44,270 nucleotides of DNA from Chthonomonas calidirosea (lineage in GTDB: Bacteria > Armatimonadota > Chthonomonadetes > Chthonomonadales > Chthonomonadaceae): positions 1-44,270 of the forward strand of contig CAMCUQ010000006.1 in assembly GCA_945878775.1 (NCBI GenBank), given 5' to 3'. The notes beneath the pieces are model-generated. The model was not told the origin of the DNA. It made no database searches and saw only the letters and a list, made by a program, of their open reading frames with translations. This document shows, one piece after another, positions 1 to 8,371 of the stretch; the first letter of the stretch is position 1, and each line of letters opens with the position of its first letter. Position numbers and translations under genes: made by a program.

Positions 1-381
1 AGGCGCGAGGGCAACACAGAGTGCTGCAAAAAGCCCAATATCAGGATACTTCAAACTTCTGGAGAGGCGTATCACACAGAGGCATGTCAAAATGTCGGCT
101 ATTATGCCCGTCACTTGCGCCACAACAATGGGGTTGATATGAAGAGAAACAAAAAGAGCCAACCAGAGTGTATAGAGCGGAGTCGTCGTGCCTAAGACTT
201 TTTGTCCAATATTATAAACAAAACCGTTACCTTTTGCCAAGTTTTCAGCATAACGGAGGGTAATAAAAAAATCCTCCTCCAATGCTTTGCCATAAAACAA
301 GAGAAACAGGCGTACCCCAAGGGCAATGAGTACTATCGTGCCAACCGCCTGCCTATTATCGCGCTCCGCAAAATCGTTCAT
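1..381 (-). CDS. GT-C-type membrane glycosyltransferase, N-terminal part (runs off the window)
   Basis: Open from an ATG at 381 to the window edge, giving 127 residues of an N-terminus. A first membrane segment (about residues 15-30, VGTIVLIALGVRLFLLFYG) is followed by the motif LEEDFFITLRYAENLAKGNG and then TTTPLYTLWLALFVS. This is the typical opening of GT-C family integral membrane glycosyltransferases (PMT/ArnT-like): an acidic pair in the first extracytoplasmic loop, an aromatic/Arg stretch, then a G-T-(S/T)-P-L motif before the next helix. Such enzymes transfer sugars from polyprenyl-phosphate donors at the membrane. Its ATG overlaps the stop codon of the upstream DUF2993-like gene (ATGA at 378-381), so the two are probably translationally coupled. 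The exact substrate cannot be read from this fragment. Confidence 0.7.
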   Translation of the reverse strand, partial: MNDFAERDNRQAVGTIVLIALGVRLFLLFYGKALEEDFFITLRYAENLAKGNGFVYNIGQKVLGTTTPLYTLWLALFVSLHINPIVVAQVTGIIADILTCLCVIRLSRSLKYPDIGLFAALCVALAP

Positions 382-974
382 GCGGGGTCACCCTTCGTAG
401 AGAGATTAAGCTGGACACGCAGACGCCCAATGACCGTAAGGCGTCCCGGCTCACAGCGTATCTCTTCAATATAGATAGGAAATGGGAGCTGTCGGATCTG
501 TTCGCCGATTTGATGCCCCAATGCCCGATTTATATGCCCCTCAATCACTTCAACAACCGAGGAAGGAAGCCCCATGCCCGCCTTTACCTCCGTGAGGTCA
601 AGATACAGGTCTATGCCGTTTTTAACCAAAATGACTGCGTCTATAGCGACAGGGATACTGATCAGTTTGACGTAATTACCGGTAACTTTGATCTTGCCAG
701 TGTAGAGGTTGAATTGCAGATTCTTGAGAGGCATATCCGGCGGAATGTTCGCTTGAACGATCTGGTTCAGATTTGGCTCCGAGAGAGTGGCACGAATACG
801 TACCTCCCCGAGGTCGATGTCTGTGACTCCTAAGGCGTTGCAATTCACGCGCATTGCCCCACCCTCCAAACGTACCTCCTCCAAAAGAATGTTGGGAGTG
901 ACCTCTACGTTCTGCGCCACAATCTGCGCCGACTTCACTGCAATCTGTATTTCAGCCGTTTCCCTATTTGCCAT
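378..974 (-). CDS. DUF2993 (LmeA-like) family protein
   Basis: 198 residues, with no signal peptide or membrane segment. The sequence alternates beta-strand-like stretches such as ILLEEVRLEGGAMRVNC, DIDLGEVRIRATLS and PLKNLQFNLYTGKIKVTG, ending with EIRCEPGRLTVIGRLRV. This resembles the DUF2993/LmeA family, whose members are linked to lipid or cell-envelope glycan metabolism; the family call is from pattern, not a search. The ATG follows a good ribosome-binding site (AGAGGAG) and lies 26 bp downstream of an extended -10 box (TGCTATAAT). Its stop overlaps the start of the membrane glycosyltransferase gene, which supports a shared envelope-related role. Confidence 0.55.
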   Translation of the reverse strand: MANRETAEIQIAVKSAQIVAQNVEVTPNILLEEVRLEGGAMRVNCNALGVTDIDLGEVRIRATLSEPNLNQIVQANIPPDMPLKNLQFNLYTGKIKVTGNYVKLISIPVAIDAVILVKNGIDLYLDLTEVKAGMGLPSSVVEVIEGHINRALGHQIGEQIRQLPFPIYIEEIRCEPGRLTVIGRLRVQLNLSTKGDPA

Positions 975-999
975 GCCTTTTACTCCTCTCTATGGCACG

Positions 1000-1028
1000 A
1001 TTATAGCATACCTGTCTACTGTTCTGAC
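1000..1028 (-). promoter_or_regulatory. Promoter of the DUF2993/glycosyltransferase pair
   Basis: On the minus strand an extended -10 (TGC-TATAAT, TATAAT at 1005-1000) lies 26 bp before the ATG at 974. A poor -35 (GTCAGA) sits 17 bp upstream; the TGn extension probably compensates. It is back-to-back with the plus-strand promoter at 1031-1060. Confidence 0.5.
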
Positions 1029-1030
1029 AC

Positions 1031-1060
1031 TTGACAAAATTGTACACCGTGCAATAATAG
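1031..1060 (+). promoter_or_regulatory. Sigma-70-type promoter of the helicase fusion gene
   Basis: TTGACA (1031-1036) and TAATAG (1055-1060) are separated by 18 bp. The predicted transcription start near 1067 gives a leader of about 40 nt, with GAGGAGA (1092-1098) before the ATG at 1109. Confidence 0.6.
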
Positions 1061-1108
1061 TACGTCGCGTGCGTGACTCGGTTCCATAATTGAGGAGATA
1101 GTGACACC

Positions 1109-4100
1109 ATGCCCGATTGGCTCCCATTACGACGCCTAGCCCAACAGACTTTTCGGAGGCTCACCCACGAACTCATTTCGGAAGAGGCTCCTTTTCCCAC
1201 TGCCAAGCAGATAATCTCTCTTGCCGAAGAGGACACACAAGTAATTCCAACTCCGGTTCCAGAGAACGACGTTCTGCTGTTTCAGGCGCACGCGGTGCTG
1301 GATAGACGCAAGGAGAGCATTTGGTTCGCGTCAAACCTGCCTCCCGAAAGAAAGTGGCTCGTCCTTGCCCATGAGTTTGCCCATTTCTGGCTCCATCCCG
1401 ATATTGAGCGCGATCAGTGCTACTCGGAAGAGACACTCGAACATTGGATTCATCCTGATTTACAAACAGGCGCATTAGGATACAGTCCGCTAGAGCGTCG
1501 CGAGCGTGAGGCAAACCTGTTTGCGGTTGAGCTGCTTTTACCCACCCCGCTAATACGCGAACTTGTCTTAAATCGGGGTTGGAGTGTGGCTCAGATTGCA
1601 ACTCACACAGGGCTACCAGAAGCGGTTATCCTGATGCAGGTGCTAGAAGCCACCCTGTTACCCCCTCAAGCAGAGGACGAAGAGCCTACCCCTTCTACCC
1701 CTATCGGCTTGGATAAGAGCCAAAGAGCCGCAGCACAGAGTCCAGATTGCCCGTTGCTCGTTGAAGCAGGACCCGGAACGGGGAAAACCCGCACTCTTAT
1801 CGCTCGGCTTTGCTACCTCATTCAAGATCGAGGCACTGCACCAGAGAACATTCTTGCCCTCACTTTCTCCAATAAAGCTGCCCAAGAGATGAGAACTCGC
1901 CTGCGTGATACCATAGGCATGGATGCAGAACGGGTCTGGATCGGAACATTTCACTCTTTTGGACTAGAGTTACTGCGAAAAGAGGGCAACCGTATCGGAA
2001 TGCCACTCCGCCCCCGTCTTCTTGAAATGGCAGATGCGATACTCCTTTTGGAGCGTGAATTGGAACGACTGAAGCTAGACGAGTACCAATATCTCCATCA
2101 GCCGAACTTTGCCTTCCCAGACATTCTGCGCTGTATCTCACGCGCCAAAGACGAGCTACAAGCCCCAATCGACTATCAAAAAGCGTCCGAACGACAATCT
2201 GCACTTGCAAAATCTCCAGACGAACAGCAGGCGGCACGTAAGGCTTTGGAAGTAGCACGATTCTACGCGGTCTACCAAGAGATGCTACAAGCGCAGGGGT
2301 ATCTCGATTTTGGTGATCTTCTCATGCGCTCGGTTGAGTTACTCGATACCCAGCCCGATATACGCGCCCGTTGGCAAGCGCAATACCCTCACATTTTGGC
2401 AGATGAATACCAAGATATCAATCGTGCCAGCGCAGAACTTGTGCGCCGGCTTGCGGGAGATGGCAAAGGGTTCTGGGCAGTTGGTGACGTTCGTCAAGCG
2501 ATTTACCGTTTTCGGGGAGCCTCGCCCGCCAATATACGCCAGTTTGAGCAGGACTTTCCCGGCGGAAAACGCTTGCGGTTAGAGGTGAACTATCGCTCTG
2601 CAAAACCCCTCGTCGACCTTTTCAGCGGAGTCGCTAGCCAAATGAGCACCTCCCCCGAAGAGGAGAACGCGGAGGTACACTGGGAGGCACATCGCCATTC
2701 TCAACCCTCTCCAGCCATCAGTCTTGCTCTAGCAGAAGATGAATCGGCACAAGCAGATCATATTGCGAAAATGATCCGAGAAAAACAAGCGCAAGGCACG
2801 CCTCTCCGCCAACAGGCGATATTGTGCCGAACCAACCGCCAGGCGAGCGACTTGGCACAAAGGCTTGAAGCCCACAACATTCCAACCCTTCACCTTGGTA
2901 GCCTCTTTGATAGGAGCGAGATCAAAGACCTGCTAGCAATACTCTCCTTCGCCAGTGAACCACATGGCTCTGCCTTAGCGCGTGTCGCGACCTTTCCAGA
3001 GTACTCCATTCCGCGTGAAGATGTCCTCAAGGTGCTTCAACACGCGAAAGCAGAAGGACTAGCCTTTCCCTACGCTCTGGCAGATTGCCTCGAAGCGGTA
3101 TCGCTCACAACGGAGGGGTTTCAGGGCTTACAGATTCTTTGGAAGCAACTCGCTCCTATCATCAACTACGGCAGCGCATGGCTCTTCTGGACACGCTATC
3201 TGCTACAGCAGAGCGGATACCTTCAAACGTTCCTCCGCTCGGCTCGTTTCGCGGATCAACAGAAGTTGCTAGCGATATATCAACTCCTCGACTTTGCCCG
3301 CAATGTGCAGACAAAACTCGTCACAGGCGATGGGGAGAATACCAAGAACGCCTTCTTGTACTATCTCAGGCACCTTCTACAGTGTGGAGAAGAACGCTCC
3401 ATACGTTCCCATGAGGGTAATGACAGCCTAAACGGTGTCGCTTTGATGACCGTACACACCTCCAAAGGGCTAGAGTTCTCCAGTGTCTATCTTCCCAACT
3501 TGCTTTATGGGCAATTCCCTCCCCGCAAACGTGGTAGCATGGCAAAGCTCCCCTCATTTAGCCAGGAAGGCTTGGGGACTTCTGAAGATGCCGAAGATGG
3601 CGACGAGTGTCTTTTCTTTGTGGCTCTGTCTAGGGCAAAAGATCATCTTGTGCTCTCCTATCCAGCCCGCGTAAAGGGTGAAGCCACAAAACCAGCCCCG
3701 CTTCTGCAAAAAGTAGCACCACTTCTGGGTATGCAGGGAATACAGCCGGTGCATTGGGAGAGTCTACGCACGGAAGAGAGGGTTCCAGAGTCGCCATCAC
3801 CCCCATCTGCACATCAAGAGAAGCACCGACAATATACTCTCTCTGCCGTACACCAATATCAGGACTGCCCACGCCGTTACTACTACCAACGCATCGCTAA
3901 GTTTCCTGAACGCAACGAGCCAACGCCATACCGTCACTATTACGAGACGCTGAACCGCACCACAGAGTGGCTACGTGAGCATTCTGCGGGCAGTTCTTCC
4001 CCCTCCTTAGAAGAGGCTCAAGCCTACTGGCTGTCCTGTTGGACTGCATCACCAGAGCTAGTAGACGCCCCCATAGCAAGAATACTCCACCAAGAGGCAC

Positions 4101-4534
4101 TCCTCATCGTGGCAGGTCTACATCGCAGCATTGCGGAAGCAGCATACCTGCGCCCCACAATGGAGTTGGTTGCCGAGATGGACGCAGGTAGCATCACGAT
4201 CAAGGCAGAACAAGTGGAGGAGTTACCAGATGGAACAGTGCGCCTCGTAAAACATAAACGGGGACGCCCCAAGGAAGATGACCATAGAGACCCGGAGTTG
4301 GCACTCCTCCGGCACGCGGCACGAAGCAAGATGCCCAATCAGCCTGTGGAGATCAAGCTTCTCTATCCACGCGAAGGAGCACAGATCGAGATTCCTGAAA
4401 AGAGTAAACTTGAATTCAAACGACTTGAAAAATATGAAGTTACTTTAACCGAGATGCAGTCCGAACAGTTTCCTGCGAGACCCGATGACCGAAAATGCCC
4501 CTCTTGCCCGTTTCTGTTCGTCTGTCCGTCATAA
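1109..4534 (+). CDS. ImmA/IrrE-type metallopeptidase - UvrD/Rep helicase - Cas4/AddB-like Fe-S nuclease-domain fusion
   Basis: 1141 residues. The first ~180 residues hold a zinc-peptidase signature, LAHEFAHFWLH (about 86-96), followed by EREANLFAVELLLP, as in ImmA/IrrE (DUF955) proteases that cleave regulators. From about residue 198 a UvrD/Rep superfamily-1 helicase follows: Walker A GPGTGKT (about 221-227), FSNKAAQEM, GTFHSFG, DEYQD (about 431), GDVRQAIYRFRGA, VHTSKGLEF and VALSRAKD. The last ~230 residues contain DCPRRYYYQRI and end in C-x2-C-x5-C, the four-cysteine arrangement of Fe-S nucleases such as AddB and Cas4. At the expected active site, however, LVKHKRG replaces the usual VVDYKTG, so the acidic residue of (D/E)xK appears lost. 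All three parts lie in one uninterrupted frame behind a good promoter and ribosome-binding site. The likely role is DNA repair or defence; the substrate is unknown. Confidence 0.85.
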   Translation: MPDWLPLRRLAQQTFRRLTHELISEEAPFPTAKQIISLAEEDTQVIPTPVPENDVLLFQAHAVLDRRKESIWFASNLPPERKWLVLAHEFAHFWLHPDIERDQCYSEETLEHWIHPDLQTGALGYSPLERREREANLFAVELLLPTPLIRELVLNRGWSVAQIATHTGLPEAVILMQVLEATLLPPQAEDEEPTPSTPIGLDKSQRAAAQSPDCPLLVEAGPGTGKTRTLIARLCYLIQDRGTAPENILALTFSNKAAQEMRTRLRDTIGMDAERVWIGTFHSFGLELLRKEGNRIGMPLRPRLLEMADAILLLERELERLKLDEYQYLHQPNFAFPDILRCISRAKDELQAPIDYQKASERQSALAKSPDEQQAARKALEVARFYAVYQEMLQAQGYLDFGDLLMRSVELLDTQPDIRARWQAQYPHILADEYQDINRASAELVRRLAGDGKGFWAVGDVRQAIYRFRGASPANIRQFEQDFPGGKRLRLEVNYRSAKPLVDLFSGVASQMSTSPEEENAEVHWEAHRHSQPSPAISLALAEDESAQADHIAKMIREKQAQGTPLRQQAILCRTNRQASDLAQRLEAHNIPTLHLGSLFDRSEIKDLLAILSFASEPHGSALARVATFPEYSIPREDVLKVLQHAKAEGLAFPYALADCLEAVSLTTEGFQGLQILWKQLAPIINYGSAWLFWTRYLLQQSGYLQTFLRSARFADQQKLLAIYQLLDFARNVQTKLVTGDGENTKNAFLYYLRHLLQCGEERSIRSHEGNDSLNGVALMTVHTSKGLEFSSVYLPNLLYGQFPPRKRGSMAKLPSFSQEGLGTSEDAEDGDECLFFVALSRAKDHLVLSYPARVKGEATKPAPLLQKVAPLLGMQGIQPVHWESLRTEERVPESPSPPSAHQEKHRQYTLSAVHQYQDCPRRYYYQRIAKFPERNEPTPYRHYYETLNRTTEWLREHSAGSSSPSLEEAQAYWLSCWTASPELVDAPIARILHQEALLIVAGLHRSIAEAAYLRPTMELVAEMDAGSITIKAEQVEELPDGTVRLVKHKRGRPKEDDHRDPELALLRHAARSKMPNQPVEIKLLYPREGAQIEIPEKSKLEFKRLEKYEVTLTEMQSEQFPARPDDRKCPSCPFLFVCPS

Positions 4535-4790
4535 GCCACACTCTTCTAGTTTCATGGACACAGAAAAGTGGTGAAGCTTAATCTTGCCGAGTTCAGGAAG
4601 GGTTAAGTCAAAGCAAACTTCCTGCTTCAACTTTTCAGCCTCGCACGGCTACGGGGCATAAACGCCAAATGAATTATCGAATCGCAAACAACCGAAGGCA
4701 TTAGCCTCCTTTGCAAACCCTTTGATATGGGTATTTCCAGAGGGTAGATTGTGATCTTCAGCCCAAAAACTGCCTCAACAACACTATTAA
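4529..4790 (-). pseudogene. Possible degenerate TnpB-like (IS200/IS605 OrfB) remnant
   Basis: One minus-strand frame reads ...KGFAKEANAFGCLRFDNSF, then a stop (TAG), then LTLPELGKIKLHHFS and a terminal stop overlapping the end of the helicase gene. The order (RFxSF) followed by (LPxLGKIKL..H) resembles the N-terminal half of TnpB proteins. There is no start codon, there is an internal stop, and the catalytic half is absent. This is a pattern-level resemblance only; it could be chance. Confidence 0.2.
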
Positions 4791-4971
4791 AGAATATTAA
4801 CGAGATGTGTGGGAACAAAGGCACTTCCTCAAGTCGTCAGTCCGTATACATACCATTCAAGATTTTACTCTCAAAACAAGTAGTAAAAAGGAAGGAATCT
4901 GTTGGGTATACGCATAATCAAAAAGAGATTAACTAAAAGGCAAAGATTTCCCTATTGTGGTGGTTACTCGG

Positions 4972-5001
4972 TTGACATAGGTTCTAGTGACCCGTTATAC
5001 T
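4972..5001 (+). promoter_or_regulatory. Sigma-70-type promoter of the zinc-ribbon membrane gene
   Basis: TTGACA (4972-4977) and TATACT (4996-5001) are 18 bp apart. Transcription should start near 5007-5008, leaving a leader of about 134 nt before the ATG at 5142. Confidence 0.7.
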
Positions 5002-5010
5002 TGATGAGTT

Positions 5011-5120
5011 CTTCGCGCTCGGTTCAATGCAGACCACCACAAACCCCTAGAATGGTTTACGCGAGATATTTCACGCCTTTTTGTTTGGCATTCATTACAT
5101 TCATATTTTTTAGCGCGAAG
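5011..5120 (+). promoter_or_regulatory. Candidate structured 5' leader closed by a 9-bp long-range stem
   Basis: CTTCGCGCT (5011-5019) is perfectly complementary to AGCGCGAAG (5112-5120), 92 nt away. The 5' arm begins 3-4 nt after the predicted transcription start and the 3' arm ends 5 nt before the GGTGGAGGA ribosome-binding site (5126-5134). Inside are AAACC/GGTTT (5041-5045/5054-5058) and a weaker GCGAGA-TATT-TCACGC hairpin (5061-5076). The layout resembles a P1-closed regulatory RNA, but it matches no riboswitch class that I recognise. Confidence 0.4.
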
Positions 5121-5138
5121 GCTATGGTGGAGGAATAG
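5052..5138 (+). CDS. Possible 28-residue hydrophobic small ORF in the leader
   Basis: ATG at 5052 to TAG at 5136-5138, three bases before the next ATG. The product (MVYARYFTPF... ending AKAMVEE) has one hydrophobic stretch and looks like a signal peptide or single-pass peptide. There is no convincing ribosome-binding site and the ORF lies within the putative leader structure, so it may be chance. If translated, it would couple to the downstream gene. Confidence 0.2.
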   Translation: MVYARYFTPFCLAFITFIFFSAKAMVEE

Positions 5139-5141
5139 TTC

Positions 5142-6623
5142 ATGTTCTGTAAGTACTGTGGCATGGAGAGTACTACAAATGATAAGTGCAGTTGGTGTCA
5201 TAAAGCCCTAGCTGTCACTGCACCTGTCGCCACGCCACCCCCTCCTATAACTCCCGAAGAGCCTGTAATTGAGAATATCGCTCTCCTCGCTACAGCGGAG
5301 ATGCAGGTAATTCCAGAGCCACAATTTGTACCACCGCCAGTAGTTGCTGTGCAACCTGCCGTTGTTGTACCAATTCAACCTGCCCTGCCCAAATCAAGCC
5401 CAACAGACACTCCCCCAGCGGCGCGCCCCTCTATTGGTGTTCGGCGCCCGGGAGCACCACGCCCGGCAGAGCCACAAACCTCTGGAATAGCTCCAAGTGT
5501 CGCCCCTGCGACACCCGCGCCACCCATGCCCCCTACCCCAACAGTGGCTCCCGTGGCGACAGCACCGCCTACAACTCAACGTCCTGCCCCTCCAGCTACC
5601 ACAACCCGACCAGTAGCCCCAACCGCGCAAAGACCTGTCGCGCCCGAAACCAAACCCGGCTCCAAACCACAAACGCCAATCATGGCTCCTGCGGCGAGTG
5701 CCATTCTCCGTAAAGACACCATGGAGACTAACTCTCCAATACCGCTATCCAAGCCACGCCCAGCCGCACCAAGCGCACAACCAGCGGCGCAGGCAAAACC
5801 GACACAGCAGCCATCTGCTCCTCAGCAGCCGATTGGTGCGAAACGTCCAACGGCTCCGGTGGCAAAGCCAGTGCCAACCATGGCAGCAAACAGTACGGGA
5901 GGATTAGCAGATGGCATTGCGCTAGGTTCTCGCAGTACACAGCAACCCGCGGCACACATTCCACAGCTAGGAACCGTCACTACAGTCAAATCCAAGTACT
6001 ATCAAGATGTGGTCATCGACCCTGTCTCAGGAACCCACTATGACCTCATGACCAGCAAGCCGATGGCGGCGAATGGTGGAGGCGAAGCCACACCAACACT
6101 TCAACCCGAAAGAGAGCTGATTGTTCACTACATCGACGAAGATGAAGAGAGCAATAACCTCCTTCTCAGGTACTCCGTTGCTTTTCTGGGAATATCGCTC
6201 ATCACCTACTATATTGTCGCATTGGCTCCCCCCATTTATTGGCTGACTCTCATGCTGTGCAATATCTTCTCTGGTATGCTCCTTCCCGTTCTCAAAATAG
6301 CCCCGTGGCACGATGAGGATTCAGACGATATAGGTTGGCTATTCTTGGGAACACTTGTTGGCGGTCCCGTCGTTTCGCTCATCGCTTATGCAGCGGTCAC
6401 CATGTTGCGCCGTGAATTCAATCCAGGGGTTCTCGGTTGCCTTGCCGTCAGTGCAGTCTCACGGCTAACGGTTGAAATCGCTGCTGGTAGCCCCACCCTG
6501 AGCCATATTTTCATTCCGTGGAGCGCAGGAGTGACTCCCACGATCTTCGCAGTCAGTTGGGCAGGACTGGTAACGATGCTTGGTTGGATACTCGGTAACG
6601 TCTTCCACAAACTCGATGAATAG
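5142..6623 (+). CDS. Zinc-ribbon, proline/alanine-rich, multi-pass membrane protein of unknown function
   Basis: 493 residues. It starts with a zinc ribbon (C-K-Y-C at residues 3-6 and C-S-W-C further on). A long low-complexity Pro/Ala/Thr/Gln linker follows (about residues 28-260), full of APTAQRPVAP-like stretches. A short globular part follows (about 260-330, SKYYQDVVIDPVSGTHYDLM). The C-terminal 150 residues contain four or five hydrophobic segments, for example VAFLGISLITYYIVAL, WLFLGTLVGGPVVSLIAYAA and WAGLVTMLGWILG. The shape suggests a cytoplasmic zinc finger tethered to the membrane by a flexible arm. I recognise no family. ATG at 5142 follows GGTGGAGGA; the gene is monocistronic, between its own promoter and a terminator at 6671. 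Confidence 0.75.
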   Translation: MFCKYCGMESTTNDKCSWCHKALAVTAPVATPPPPITPEEPVIENIALLATAEMQVIPEPQFVPPPVVAVQPAVVVPIQPALPKSSPTDTPPAARPSIGVRRPGAPRPAEPQTSGIAPSVAPATPAPPMPPTPTVAPVATAPPTTQRPAPPATTTRPVAPTAQRPVAPETKPGSKPQTPIMAPAASAILRKDTMETNSPIPLSKPRPAAPSAQPAAQAKPTQQPSAPQQPIGAKRPTAPVAKPVPTMAANSTGGLADGIALGSRSTQQPAAHIPQLGTVTTVKSKYYQDVVIDPVSGTHYDLMTSKPMAANGGGEATPTLQPERELIVHYIDEDEESNNLLLRYSVAFLGISLITYYIVALAPPIYWLTLMLCNIFSGMLLPVLKIAPWHDEDSDDIGWLFLGTLVGGPVVSLIAYAAVTMLRREFNPGVLGCLAVSAVSRLTVEIAAGSPTLSHIFIPWSAGVTPTIFAVSWAGLVTMLGWILGNVFHKLDE

Positions 6624-6670
6624 CGAATCTCTAATGGCACAAGCCCACTAACGCGGCTCCCCCCTCTTGC

Positions 6671-6700
6671 AAGGCGCACCTTCAAGCAAAGGTGCGCCTT
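6671..6700 (+). terminator. Hairpin after the zinc-ribbon membrane gene
   Basis: AAGGCGCACCTT (6671-6682) and AAGGTGCGCCTT (6689-6700) form a perfect 12-bp stem with a 6-nt loop, 47 bp after the stop codon. The stem ends in TT but no long T run follows, so termination may be moderate. Confidence 0.6.
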
Positions 6701-6833
6701 CAACTACTCCTACACACCTACCTAGCCTGGAGGAGGTTCTGCACCTCCACAGCAGACACAACCGTCGCCAGCTGTTAGTGCAATGCATCTCCGTGAAATC
6801 GCGGAAACCTGTTCAAACCTTGCGCTTTTTCTC
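6701..6833. other. Spacer between terminator and purA promoter
   Basis: Part of the 408-bp gap 6624-7031. Apart from a small GGAGGT-tctgc-ACCTCC hairpin (6732-6748) nothing was recognised. The rest of the gap is the purA promoter and leader. Confidence 0.4.
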
Positions 6834-6862
6834 TTGACAAAAAACCGTAGACATAATATACT
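6834..6862 (+). promoter_or_regulatory. purA promoter
   Basis: TTGACA (6834-6839) and TATACT (6857-6862) with a 17-bp spacer, close to consensus. Predicted start near 6869. Confidence 0.75.
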
Positions 6863-6866
6863 GTAA

Positions 6867-8351
<1,485 letters not shown>

Positions 8352-8371
8352 ACCAAAAGGAGGTACTTACC

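Larger units (their letters stand above)
4535..5141. other. 607-bp intergenic region
   Basis: Between the helicase fusion and the zinc-ribbon gene. The left part carries the possible TnpB remnant. About 4791-4971 is AT-rich with no coding signal that I can support. 4972-5141 contains a strong promoter, a structured-looking leader and a possible 28-codon hydrophobic ORF. No tRNA or known riboswitch was recognised. Confidence 0.6.

Noticed and set aside
4902-5138. 78-codon plus-strand frame before the zinc-ribbon gene
   Set aside because: Most of it lies upstream of, or within, the promoter at 4972-5001, so it cannot be translated in full from that transcript; only its last 28 codons are kept as a weak candidate.
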